From: CAYVTZ01 sp964454685
Lineage (GTDB): Bacteria > Bacillota > Clostridia > Christensenellales > Christensenellaceae
Reading direction: 5' to 3'
Length of the DNA: 41,570 bases
NCBI GenBank assembly: GCA_964454685.1
Contig: CAYVTZ010000026.1
Span: 1-41,570, forward strand
In this document: positions 16,327 to 23,454 of the stretch, piece after piece
Layout: the number at the start of each line of letters is the position of its first letter
How positions within the stretch are numbered: position 1 is the stretch's first letter
Program-made: the position numbers and the translations under genes
Notes under the pieces: generated by a model
What the model saw: the letters and a program-made list of their open reading frames with translations, nothing else
Told to the model about the DNA's origin: nothing
The model's database searches: none

Positions 16327-16512
16327 CAAGGGGCGCAGCCCTTGCAAGCTCTCGCCCACGGCGAGACTAAGTGGCGTGCCACTTGGGTAGCTTGCCGTGT
16401 CAGGGCGGGGCTGTGCTCTCGACTTGACACGTGCTTCGTGTCGAATACTTGATTCGACACGCCAAGGTTGCAAGGTTGCAAAGTTCTAACTATCTTGCAT
16501 CCTTGCAACCTT
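16327..16512. other. predicted oriT region: cluster of inverted repeats upstream of mobC
   Basis: The 188-bp gap before mobC is packed with inverted repeats: 16327-16344 (CAAGGG/CCCTTG), 16350-16366 (TCTCGCC-cac-GGCGAGA), 16369-16384 (AAGTGGC-gt-GCCACTT), 16426-16442 (GACACG/CGTGTC), 16437-16461 (10-bp perfect arms CGTGTCGAAT, 5-nt loop) and 16464-16512 (18-bp arms with one mismatch, 13-nt loop, running into the 3' end of the RepA-like gene). The 16426 and 16437 hairpins share an arm and are mutually exclusive. Location just before mobC and the relaxase is the usual place for oriT. No exact MOBP nick consensus was recognised. Confidence 0.6.
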
Positions 16513-17470
16513 CCTTTTCCGGCAGCACCCACCACCACTGCAATCCTTGCTTTTTCGAGTTAACCCCCAAATTCTTCTTCGCCTGATCAATCGTTCGCTT
16601 CGCGATGCCGTATTCTTTTACAGCGCACTCAATCTCGGATTGCTGCACCGCTCCATCTTCAAGCAATTCTTGCAATAGTAATTCCGCTTGCCGCACCTTA
16701 TTCTTGCATGGTACGCCATCCAGCAATTCTTCCACTGTGATGTCATATTCTCCCAGCCAACAAAACCCTTGCTCTTGTAATTGAAAGGCAAAGGATACAC
16801 CCTCCGGCGCAAGGCTGCTTTTCCCATGCGCAATTACGCGCACAGTCGGTTGATTTTGAATCCGCCCGACAATCAGCACACTACGCGCCATCGCCTGAAA
16901 ATCGATCGAGCCAAGTCCACGATATGTAGATTTCGCCTTGTTCGCCTTATTCATGTGCCCGATCAGCAGAATCGCGCACTGATGCCGCTCTGCAATCTGC
17001 GAGAGATGCTTGAGCACGGGTCTGATCTCATTGGCACGGTGCATATCCACCTCCACACCCAAAAAACCTTGGATTGGATCAAGCACCACCATTTTTGCAT
17101 TAGTCTGCATGATTGCCTGCTCGATGCGTTCATCCAACATAGAAAGAGGCTTTTGCGAATCATCAATCACATGAATCCGGCTGCAATCCGCGTTCGCGCG
17201 TTCCAAACGCGGTTTGATCGTGTCCTCCAATCCATCCTCTGCGGTTTGGTAGATGATGTGAATTGGCTCGCGAGGGTCTATTTCATTCGGCAGTGGCTCA
17301 CCTCGCGACAGCAGAGCCGCCAGTTGAAGTACAAACGTCGTTTTCCCTTCGCCCGGATCACCCTGCACAATCGTGATCTTTCCATAGGGGATATATGGAT
17401 GCCAAAGCCAATCCACCGATTTTCCCTCGATGTCCGACATTTTTATTAATTTTACATCCGATTGCTTCAT
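16490..17470 (-). CDS. RepA-like AAA ATPase (replicative helicase-type)
   Basis: P-loop ATPase of 326 aa, AAA_25/RepA (RSF1010 hexameric helicase-like) group. Walker A is GDPGEGKT (residues 37-44), Walker B is MVVLDPI (Asp131), and LLIGHMNK (about 180) is the sensor-type strand. The C-terminal third (about 240-326) looks like a winged-helix region. On integrative elements such proteins support DNA processing or intracellular replication after excision. The start at 17470 is supported by GAGG 9 nt upstream; the longer frame from 17521 has no ribosome site. A TATAAT motif lies just upstream. The stop codon falls in the big 16464-16512 stem-loop. Confidence 0.82.
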   Translation of the reverse strand: MKQSDVKLIKMSDIEGKSVDWLWHPYIPYGKITIVQGDPGEGKTTFVLQLAALLSRGEPLPNEIDPREPIHIIYQTAEDGLEDTIKPRLERANADCSRIHVIDDSQKPLSMLDERIEQAIMQTNAKMVVLDPIQGFLGVEVDMHRANEIRPVLKHLSQIAERHQCAILLIGHMNKANKAKSTYRGLGSIDFQAMARSVLIVGRIQNQPTVRVIAHGKSSLAPEGVSFAFQLQEQGFCWLGEYDITVEELLDGVPCKNKVRQAELLLQELLEDGAVQQSEIECAVKEYGIAKRTIDQAKKNLGVNSKKQGLQWWWVLPEKEGCKDAR

Positions 17471-17552
17471 GCGCGTTGTCCTCGATTCATTATAAATAGG
17501 CAGTGTTTCAGTATGGTGCAAAGCAATGAATCACCAACATTCTCATACTTTT

Positions 17553-17774
17553 TCATAGCAAATCATCTGCATGGGGTTTACGCTCCAACCACTCAAAGAA
17601 TGCCTTTCTACTGATTTTAATGCGGCGATTCGATACCCAAATTGCAGGGAATCCTTGCATGTGACAAAGCTCGTAAGCCTTTGCGCGAGAAATTCCTAAG
17701 ATCGATTGTACGTCCGGTACATCAAGAATGAGCGGAAGTTGTTCATAGTTAGTGATTCTAGTTTTTTTAGGCAT
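17553..17774 (-). CDS. excisionase-like helix-turn-helix protein
   Basis: Small DNA-binding protein, 73 aa, of the HTH_17/MerR-like excisionase group: LILDVPDVQSILGISRAKAYELCHMQGFPAIWVSNRRIKISRKAFFEWL is the classic winged-HTH layout, with the wing VSNRRIKI. It probably directs excision with the integrase or controls mobilization genes. AGGAG precedes the ATG at 17774 with about 8 nt spacing. It is transcribed away from the integrase operon, and the two promoters share the 17775-17893 region, so it may bind there. Confidence 0.8.
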   Translation of the reverse strand: MPKKTRITNYEQLPLILDVPDVQSILGISRAKAYELCHMQGFPAIWVSNRRIKISRKAFFEWLERKPHADDLL

Positions 17775-17808
17775 GTTAGATTCTCCTTTTTCTATTTATT
17801 TACATTCT

Positions 17809-17853
17809 ATTATACAGTATTTCATTGACTTTTAAAGCGATACATTGTACGAT
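17809..17853. promoter_or_regulatory. overlapping divergent promoters (HTH gene / integrase operon)
   Basis: Plus strand: TTGACT (17825-17830), 17-bp spacer, TACGAT (17848-17853), toward the zinc-finger-like gene and integrase. Minus strand: TATAAT at 17809-17814 with a weak TTTAAA-type -35 16 bp upstream, toward the excisionase-like gene. The boxes interleave, so only one direction may fire at a time. CGATAC/GTACGAT around 17838-17853 is an imperfect palindrome and a possible operator. Confidence 0.6.
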
Positions 17854-17893
17854 ATTAAAATAATAAATTAAATTCTATTATGGAGTAGCGACT

Positions 17894-19027
17894 ATGGATA
17901 AGCATAAAACATTTTTGGATGAATTTCCAAAAACTGATCATATGATACTATCAATTCATATCGATTATCCTGCAAAGAAAGAATACTTGATTTGCGGCGA
18001 AAAGGAAGTTGTTCGAAAAAAACTTGAAAGAGGTTTTGATTTCGCAGCAAAGGCTGCTCCAAAACCAAGTGAACTTTTTTGGATTGAAGCAAAACCCTAT
18101 GGAGAGTTATTAAATCAATATCTAAGCATTTCGCCACGGCGTAACGATTGGATGATTGCCAAAAACCAGTTTCTTATTCTTGGAAAACTCTATCGGACTC
18201 AGAGCTGGAAGGCTGACGAAACACTGCAATTTTTACATAGCATATTAAGTGAAGGGAATATGATTGAGCGATATCTGCTACTGAAACTATTAGAGATATA
18301 CCGCACAAACGCGAAAAATGATCATACATTTTATATGGATGCTATAGATCGTCTTTGGTTGCCTATTGTTCTTAGTATGGAACGTAGATTTTTGTGCAAT
18401 TCGGAAAATGCGATTATGGATATGAATTTTGGAGATCCTTGCGAAGAATCGCGATATTTCTTAGATGATATTCTCTATCAATCATATTTATATGATGTAA
18501 AAGTTTTGTTCTCCGGTAATGATGCAAGAAACTGTTGTTATTACACAGATGACAATTTTTTGATACTGATAGACTGGTATATGAATTTGTTTTACACCAA
18601 TAAAATGTATTTGGTGCAGTGCCATGCGTGTAAAAGAATATTCATTACGAAAAGACCAAATCAAAATACAATTTGTAGCGAAAAATGCAAACGTATTCGT
18701 ACGAAAATCGTGAAGAAGAACTTCAATGAAAGAATGCAGGCTCATACGGTCAAACATGAAATACAAAAATTAGATTTGCACTATAACAATAAAATACGCA
18801 ATTTAAAAGAGTTTATAGAAACAACGGATCATGAATACGTAATTAAGCTTGCGAACAAGTATAAATCTAATTTGGAAGAGGAAAAAGAACAGTACATGAT
18901 AGACAAGGGCACTCAAATGAAACTATGGAAGGAAAAGAACCTTTCGGATGAAGATTTTTTACGGTGGCTTCAGCAGAAACGTGATCATGTAGATGAGTTG
19001 TTTCGACAATGGAAGGAGGAACGTTAA
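17894..19027 (+). CDS. zinc-finger-like protein coupled to the integrase (DUF6076-like)
   Basis: Protein of 377 aa, no assigned function. The N-terminal two thirds are helical and without known motifs. A likely zinc site is Cys243-X2-Cys246-X14-Cys261-X3-Cys265 (QCHACKRIFITKRP...ICSEKCKRIR), followed by a long basic and then charged helical tail (about 268-377). It resembles proteins annotated as DUF6076 that are found beside integrases of Gram-positive elements; that assignment is from memory. Its TAA is directly followed by the integrase ATG (TAAATG), so the two are translationally coupled. Base composition is more AT-rich than the RM genes. Possibly a regulator or recombination accessory. 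Confidence 0.75.
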   Translation: MDKHKTFLDEFPKTDHMILSIHIDYPAKKEYLICGEKEVVRKKLERGFDFAAKAAPKPSELFWIEAKPYGELLNQYLSISPRRNDWMIAKNQFLILGKLYRTQSWKADETLQFLHSILSEGNMIERYLLLKLLEIYRTNAKNDHTFYMDAIDRLWLPIVLSMERRFLCNSENAIMDMNFGDPCEESRYFLDDILYQSYLYDVKVLFSGNDARNCCYYTDDNFLILIDWYMNLFYTNKMYLVQCHACKRIFITKRPNQNTICSEKCKRIRTKIVKKNFNERMQAHTVKHEIQKLDLHYNNKIRNLKEFIETTDHEYVIKLANKYKSNLEEEKEQYMIDKGTQMKLWKEKNLSDEDFLRWLQQKRDHVDELFRQWKEER

Positions 19028-20224
19028 ATGCCAAAAAACGCAACGGGAATCTATAAGCGCAAAGACGGCAGATACGAAGGGCAATATTATCACGATATCA
19101 ACCCGAAAACCGGAAAGCGGCGCAAATACTCTGTTTATGCCGCAACCAGCAAAGAAGCCAAGGAAAAGCTGCAAGCGCTCATGCACGACTTGGCAAGCGG
19201 TATTTATGTAGAAAAAACCAAACTCACGTTGGAGGCGTGGTTGGAGCAATGGCTCAAGGTGTACGCATTGCCAAAGGTCAAGCAGTCCACCTATACCAGC
19301 TATCGCGCATATATTTTTAAGCACGTCAACCCAAATATCGGGAAGGTCACATTGAAAAATCTACGGGTTGATATATTGCAAGAATTTTTCAATGAGCGCG
19401 CGGTAAGTGGTCGGATTGATGGCAAAGGCGGTCTGTCTGCAAAAACGCTTAAAAATATGCACACTATGTTGAAAACCGCACTCAAACAGGCAGTAGAAAA
19501 TGATCTCATCCCCAAAAACCCTGCAACCTTTGTTAAATTACCCAAAGCGCCCTCAAGAGAAATGCGTGTGCTGACATCCGAGGAACAGGCTAAAGTTGTT
19601 GCCGAGCTAAAGCAGTCCACGCAACGCTATGCGATTGGCATTCTAATCGCCTTGTTTACCGGAATGCGAATTGGCGAGGTTTGCGGATTGCAGTGGTCGG
19701 ATTTTGATGAAAAGACGTCAGAAATGCATGTCCGGCGTACGTTGGGAAGGCTTGCAACCATGGATGCCACCAAAGGTAAAACTGAAATCGTAATCAGCAC
19801 CCCGAAAAGCGACAAATCGGCGCGTAGCATCCCATTGCCTGTTTTTCTTGCATGCGCATTACAGCAGCGGCATTTACAGGCGAAGCAAGAGCGTCTTGGA
19901 GTTGGCGCAGGATATGATCCACGTGAATTCATCCTCTGCAATGAGCTGGGAAGCCCCATCGAGCCGCGCACCATGCAGGATACTCTTACTCGTATTATCA
20001 AAAGTGCCGGAATTTCGCATGCTAATCTGCATAGCCTAAGACATACATTTGCCACACGCGCCATTGAAATGGGCATGGATATCAAAACACTCAGCGATAT
20101 TTTAGGTCATGCGGATGTCAGTACAACACTCAACCGATACGCGCATTCACTGGATATGCATAAACGCAAAGCAATGGATATGATGGGCACGCTTTACACC
20201 GCCACTCGTAGCGGAGAAAAATAA
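19028..20224 (+). CDS. int: site-specific tyrosine recombinase (element integrase)
   Basis: Integrase of 398 aa that inserts and, with a partner, excises the element at tRNA-fMet. Domains: an N-terminal three-stranded AP2-like arm-binding domain (about 1-60, GIYKRKDGRYEGQYYHD), a SAM-like core-binding domain (about 65-170) and a C-terminal catalytic domain with Arg214 (TGMRIGE), a lysine near 260, His335 and Arg338 (HSLRH), His361 (LGHAD) and nucleophile Tyr371 (NRYAH). All catalytic residues are present. It belongs to the Tn916/phage-type integrases of Gram-positive bacteria. It starts directly after the upstream gene and lies about 380 bp from attR, the normal arrangement. Confidence 0.96.
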   Translation: MPKNATGIYKRKDGRYEGQYYHDINPKTGKRRKYSVYAATSKEAKEKLQALMHDLASGIYVEKTKLTLEAWLEQWLKVYALPKVKQSTYTSYRAYIFKHVNPNIGKVTLKNLRVDILQEFFNERAVSGRIDGKGGLSAKTLKNMHTMLKTALKQAVENDLIPKNPATFVKLPKAPSREMRVLTSEEQAKVVAELKQSTQRYAIGILIALFTGMRIGEVCGLQWSDFDEKTSEMHVRRTLGRLATMDATKGKTEIVISTPKSDKSARSIPLPVFLACALQQRHLQAKQERLGVGAGYDPREFILCNELGSPIEPRTMQDTLTRIIKSAGISHANLHSLRHTFATRAIEMGMDIKTLSDILGHADVSTTLNRYAHSLDMHKRKAMDMMGTLYTATRSGEK

Positions 20225-20299
20225 TTTATGTGATATTGGATACCTACCCCCTGTGGTATCAGCAACTGAAGCAATTAAATTGCTCGAACGGAGGAAACA

Positions 20300-20506
20300 A
20301 TGAAAACACTAAATGAAATCCATAACAGTTATGAAGATTATTTGGAATACATGCACGCGTGTGGACGCAGATCCAGCGCATTCACCTTTGAGGATTGGAT
20401 TGACTGGCAACTGGATGAGCGGAAGCTAACACAACAAGAACATGAATTATGCTTCGATTCAGAAGGGTATCTGAGAGAGCCGAAATTCAGGTGTGATCAC
20501 GATTGA
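20300..20506 (+). CDS. small acidic protein near attR
   Basis: Protein of 68 aa, not recognised. It is acidic and rich in aromatic residues (YEDYLEYMHACG; FTFEDWIDWQLDE). The ATG at 20300 is preceded by GGAGG with 5 nt spacing, a good ribosome site. It lies between the integrase gene and the right arm repeats, so it may be read from the integrase transcript and act in recombination control, but nothing in the sequence proves this. It is followed by the bidirectional terminator at 20566-20600. Confidence 0.6.
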   Translation: MKTLNEIHNSYEDYLEYMHACGRRSSAFTFEDWIDWQLDERKLTQQEHELCFDSEGYLREPKFRCDHD

Positions 20507-20515
20507 TTCGCATTC

Positions 20516-20538
20516 ACCGTCAAATTTACCGTCAAACT
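20516..20538. repeat. right arm-type integrase repeats
   Basis: ACCGTCAAA at 20516-20524 and 20528-20536, 12 bp apart, same orientation as the left copy at 6202-6224. Candidate integrase arm-binding sites. Confidence 0.7.
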
Positions 20539-20565
20539 CTCTCCCGCTTAAAGTCAAGCAAAAGT

Positions 20566-20600
20566 AAAAAGGCTTTAACCATTACGGTTAAGCCTTTTTT
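20566..20600. terminator. bidirectional intrinsic terminator
   Basis: AAAAAGGCTT(T)AACC, loop ATTAC, GGTTAAGCCTTTTTT: a 14-bp stem with one bulged T, A-tract on one side and T-tract on the other. It can end the tRNA-fMet transcript on the minus strand and the integrase-operon transcript on the plus strand. It lies inside the element, so the element brings a new terminator for the tRNA gene. Confidence 0.88.
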
Positions 20601-20602
20601 AG

Positions 20603-20679
<77 letters not shown>

Positions 20680-20705
20680 ACACCGCCATCAACGATAGCT
20701 TTATT

Positions 20706-20734
20706 ATTATATTATGCAAGACCTAAAATGTCAA
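20706..20734 (-). promoter_or_regulatory. consensus promoter of tRNA-fMet
   Basis: Minus strand TTGACA (20729-20734), exact 17-bp spacer, TATAAT (20706-20711): a full consensus sigma-A promoter about 27 bp before the mature tRNA 5' end. Confidence 0.9.
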
Positions 20735-20798
20735 GCATTTTTTTGCGTAACCGCATATTAATTTTCGGTCGCACGAAATATCGGCCCGCGCCTCGCTG

Positions 20799-21299
20799 TT
20801 ATCCCATTTCCTTCCCATTCTGAAAAAACCCGGTAATGCTGCCGCATTGAAGGATATGCCCCTTCATCGCTTGGAGCAAGTCCGATCGTTTCGCGCTGCA
20901 GTCCAGTTCCAGCCTGCAATCCAGCGCATAAACCAAAAATTGATATTCATGCGCTTTTCGAATAAAAAACGGCGGCTTAGGCCCGCGATAGCAATGCCTT
21001 CCGTAGCCAATGCCCTGTGCTGCTCCGCCCAGCTCCTGTATGGTCGCACCACGCGGAATCCCTTCCATAATCACCTCGCAAGCCGGCAAATTCCAAATCA
21101 CCCAATGATTATACTCCGGGATGGGGTGGCTTCGGTCAGTCATAATAATCGCAAGCGAAACCGCCGCGTCGCTCAGTCCACGTAAGGTCAGTTCCGGAGA
21201 CACGTCCTCTCCATATCCCGTATGTCTTCTCGGAATTTTCCCATTATGCAAAAATGCAGCGCTTTCCACCCTTAATGTTTCCTCAAATTGCCCTTTCAT
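20799..21299 (-). CDS. YbhB/YbcL family (PEBP-like) protein
   Basis: Cytoplasmic protein of 166 aa in the phosphatidylethanolamine-binding/Raf-kinase-inhibitor-like family; the bacterial role is unclear. The family ligand-pocket pattern is present as IIMTDRSHPIPEYNHWVIWNLP (about 54-75, the D-R-S-H-P and H-W-V-I-W-N-P-type motif) and GYGRHCYRGPKPP (about 99-111). The start at 21299 (MKGQFEETL) is preferred because GAGGGG lies 5 nt upstream; another ATG at 21323 exists. A decayed second copy of the same family lies at 22435-22641. No signal peptide is seen. Confidence 0.86.
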   Translation of the reverse strand: MKGQFEETLRVESAAFLHNGKIPRRHTGYGEDVSPELTLRGLSDAAVSLAIIMTDRSHPIPEYNHWVIWNLPACEVIMEGIPRGATIQELGGAAQGIGYGRHCYRGPKPPFFIRKAHEYQFLVYALDCRLELDCSAKRSDLLQAMKGHILQCGSITGFFQNGKEMG

Positions 21300-21436
21300 T
21301 GCAGCCCCTCTTTTCCCTTTCATGTTCGCAGATTTTCTTGCACCTTACTCAGTGCGCGCAACGTTGTCTCCCATTCATCTGGCTGAGTCTAGCCAAACAT
21401 CTGAAACGGCAAACCCTAGCACGCCGTTTGGTTCCA

Positions 21437-21850
21437 CTACTCCCAAACCGGCTGCCATGTAACGCCGAATTTGTCTGTAACCCATGCACATTTGCGCAAA
21501 TGCGCCACAGCTTCCGGGCCCATCAATACAATGCCATCTTGCGAAAGCGCATTGAAAACAGCATCAAACTCCGTTTCATCGCGGCAGTCAATGTAGATCG
21601 ATGTTGCCCAATTAAATTTGGGCGCAGGGTGAGCGGCATCCATATCCAAAAAACAAATTTCTGTTCCCATAAGTGATAACGCACCATAAAGAATTTTATT
21701 CTCCTCGCTCTTGTTTGCAAATGGCTGGTCTTTCCCATAGCGTTCAATCCGAACCATATTTGTATCAGGCAGATTATCTGCGTAAAATTTCATGGCTTCT
21801 TCAGCGTTGCCATTAAAGGTTAAAAATGGCTTGATTCTTTGATTTTGCAT
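21437..21850 (-). CDS. VOC-family (PhnB-like) protein
   Basis: Protein of 137 aa in the glyoxalase/vicinal-oxygen-chelate superfamily, PhnB-like subgroup (IKPFLTFNGNAEEAMKFYADNLPDTNMVRIERYG at the start; WVTDKFGVTWQP at the end). Such proteins are small dimers often linked to antibiotic resistance or unknown metabolism; the substrate is not deducible. GGGAGG precedes the ATG at 21850. It lies 16 bp after the DUF1801 gene, probably on one transcript. Confidence 0.86.
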   Translation of the reverse strand: MQNQRIKPFLTFNGNAEEAMKFYADNLPDTNMVRIERYGKDQPFANKSEENKILYGALSLMGTEICFLDMDAAHPAPKFNWATSIYIDCRDETEFDAVFNALSQDGIVLMGPEAVAHLRKCAWVTDKFGVTWQPVWE

Positions 21851-21866
21851 CTTGGTACGTCCTCCC

Positions 21867-22238
21867 TTATTTGCGCCAAAAGGTATTACAATCCGCTTTG
21901 TCCTCTATGTTAAAAGCAATTATTTTTTCAAGCAACGGATAATCAACTTGCATGTCCCACGGGATACGAAACAGCATTTTTCCCTGCGTATAGCCTGATA
22001 GCTTGATGTCATCCGAAAATCGCACCATCCCGGCTCGTTCAGGCGCAACCGCAACGTGTTGCTTCGACACGCTAAAACCAATGATAAATGTACCATGGTC
22101 CGTGAACATCGGCTGGTTCCACGCAATCCGCGGCAATAGATTTTCAAATTTGTGTTGTACCCAATTCAACACTTCCTCCACACGGACCCTGTGTTCAGAG
22201 TTTTGAATTGCCGCAATGTATTCTTGAAGGGGTTCCAT
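21867..22238 (-). CDS. DUF1801 (YdhG-like, frataxin-fold) protein
   Basis: Protein of 123 aa with the DUF1801 pattern: an N-terminal helix (MEPLQEYIAAIQNSEHRVRVEEVLNWV), ENLLPRIAWNQPMFTDHGTFIIGFSVSKQHVAVAPE in the middle, and the typical IPWDMQVDYPLLEKIIAFNIEDK at the end. Members include B. subtilis YdhG/Fra, proposed to act as an iron chaperone; the function here is inferred from that family. AGGAG precedes the ATG at 22238. Likely co-transcribed with the VOC gene. Confidence 0.82.
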   Translation of the reverse strand: MEPLQEYIAAIQNSEHRVRVEEVLNWVQHKFENLLPRIAWNQPMFTDHGTFIIGFSVSKQHVAVAPERAGMVRFSDDIKLSGYTQGKMLFRIPWDMQVDYPLLEKIIAFNIEDKADCNTFWRK

Positions 22239-22434
22239 TTAATCGCTCCTTTTTTCTTTACTATAACCAAATATCCTCACCAATCACAAAACCCATCCGT
22301 AGAAGCATCAATCATACAATCGGCAGCGCGTCATATCACCGGCTTGCCCTCTTTCCATCAACTATCATATCCGTGGTGAAACACATCAAAAGCCACTTCG
22401 CGTATGAGCCTGATTGTCATAACCGCAAACATTT
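22239..22434. other. non-coding gap
   Basis: No gene is supported between the DUF1801 start and the PEBP-like remnant. A possible minus-strand promoter (TTGTGA, 18 bp, TATAGT) lies just before the DUF1801 gene. Confidence 0.35.
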
Positions 22435-22641
22435 TCAGCAAAACCACTTTACAACAGGCAAATTCTAAATCACACACGGGTTATCTTCTGGAATCAAGCG
22501 GCTCCGGTCATTCATTGTGATTGCCTTGCTCCGTGCTCCATCCCCGAAAAATCGGCTCCGGTAGCGCATACTCGCCATGTCCCATATACTTCCACCCTGC
22601 GCAAACGCTGCGTTTTTTACCGTTAAGGTTCGACTAAATCG
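22435..22641 (-). pseudogene. decayed YbhB/PEBP-like gene
   Basis: Minus-strand frames give recognisable pieces of a YbhB protein in the right order: TLTVKNAAFAQG (compare TLRVESAAFLHNG in the intact copy at 20799), then in another frame GHGEYALPEPIFRGWSTE (compare GYGEDVSPELTLRGLSDA), then back to SKAITMNDRSRLIPEDN (compare SLAIIMTDRSHPIPEYN), a stop where the intact protein has Trp, and NLP. It has at least two frameshifts and one nonsense change and lacks the C-terminal half. Its 5' end overlaps the last codons of marR in another frame. Confidence 0.8.
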
Positions 22642-23087
22642 CTTGCTTCCTCCCTTTTTTGCAAATTATTTTGCATTTTATTGAGCAGACGCAGTGCAGT
22701 TTCCAGCTCCTCCTGCGAGATTCCTTCCAACATTCGGTGCAGCAAGTCATAGCCTAGGGATTGGTTCTGCTTAAAAAAATCGAATGCCTTGTGCGTTGGT
22801 TCGATGCAAAGCGCTCTGCTGTCTGTTTGAGATTGATTCACCGCAACATAACTGCTTTTCTGCAAAATAGCAATCATCTTCTTCGTGCTCTGTCGCGTCA
22901 CACCCATTGCCGACGCAAGTTTGTTCACCGTCACGTTCTGCATCTTGCCTCTGCACAGAAGCAACAGTAAATACCACTGCTTTAAAGTCAAATCCGGCGC
23001 AATCTTGTCGCCCTCCACCTGTATCCGATTAGAAAGCTGAAAAACCGCTTTGAAAATCTGTGTGCCAATTCCTGTTTGATCAGACAT
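22623..23087 (-). CDS. MarR-family transcriptional regulator
   Basis: Winged-helix repressor-type protein of 154 aa. The recognition region NVTVNKLASAMGVTRQSTKKMIAILQKSSYVAVNQSQTDSRALCIEPT (about 51-98) contains the HTH, then the wing with the MarR-typical D-x-R, and helical ends form the dimer interface. GGAAGAG precedes the ATG at 23087. It is driven by a perfect consensus promoter overlapped by two 22-bp direct repeats (23234-23278), which fits autoregulation. The gene directly downstream, now a PEBP-like pseudogene, may have been its target. The last codons overlap that remnant. Confidence 0.88.
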   Translation of the reverse strand: MSDQTGIGTQIFKAVFQLSNRIQVEGDKIAPDLTLKQWYLLLLLCRGKMQNVTVNKLASAMGVTRQSTKKMIAILQKSSYVAVNQSQTDSRALCIEPTHKAFDFFKQNQSLGYDLLHRMLEGISQEELETALRLLNKMQNNLQKREEASDLVEP

Positions 23088-23233
23088 TCTCCACTCTTCC
23101 TCTCCGCATTATGCCCAAAAGTCTCGCCTCCGGTTTTGGCGCTTGCCTTATTTTTCGTCAGATTCGCAATATAATGACAACATTTAATATCTGCACTCAC
23201 TCTCGAACAATCGCTCTCACACATCCAGCCACA

Positions 23234-23278
23234 TTACATGCAACCATCTGCCTATATTATATGCAGCTATCTGCCTAT
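23234..23278. repeat. tandem 22-bp direct repeats over the marR promoter
   Basis: Two copies (23234-23255 and 23257-23278) with a 23-bp period, 19 of 22 bases identical, both ending ATCTGCCTAT on the plus strand. One fills the -35/-10 spacer and overlaps the -10, the other covers the start region. The upstream copy contains GCAG-ctat-CTGC. Probable binding sites for the MarR protein. Confidence 0.75.
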
Positions 23279-23284
23279 TGTCAA
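23256..23284 (-). promoter_or_regulatory. perfect consensus promoter of marR
   Basis: Minus strand TTGACA (23279-23284), exact 17-bp spacer, TATAAT (23256-23261). Such a strong promoter would need repression, which fits the overlapping repeats. Confidence 0.88.
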
Positions 23285-23289
23285 CCCGT

Positions 23290-23317
23290 AAAAAATCCGG
23301 CACTCTCGTACCGGATT
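23290..23317 (-). terminator. intrinsic terminator of htpG
   Basis: Minus strand AATCCGGTAC-GAGA-GTGCCGGATT followed by TTTT: 10-bp stem with a GAGA tetraloop and a T-tract. Lies about 140 bp after the htpG stop. Confidence 0.85.
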
Positions 23318-23454
23318 CCGTTGCAGATTAACACCCCTTCACAATGCTCACTGCAATGCCGCGCATTTCATCAAACAGTCTCGTTACTACCCTGCGTTTG
23401 GCAGTTAGCAGCCCGACAAAGCGCAACCTTGCATTCACTTCGCAGCAAGTTCTG

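Larger units (their letters stand above)
23088..23454. other. 367-bp intergenic region: marR promoter/operator and htpG terminator
   Basis: Holds, from right to left, the htpG terminator (23290-23317), the consensus marR promoter (23256-23284), the 22-bp operator-like repeats and a leader of about 160 nt. No gene is seen. Confidence 0.6.

Noticed and set aside
16464..16512. Intrinsic terminator after the RepA-like gene
   Set aside because: The stem is strong but has no T-tract; it fits better as part of the oriT-like hairpin region.
21324..21436. Small minus-strand coding-like remnant (DEWETTLRALSKVQENLR) between the YbhB and VOC genes
   Set aside because: The stretch is only about 20 codons between stops, without start or ribosome site, and matches no family I can name.
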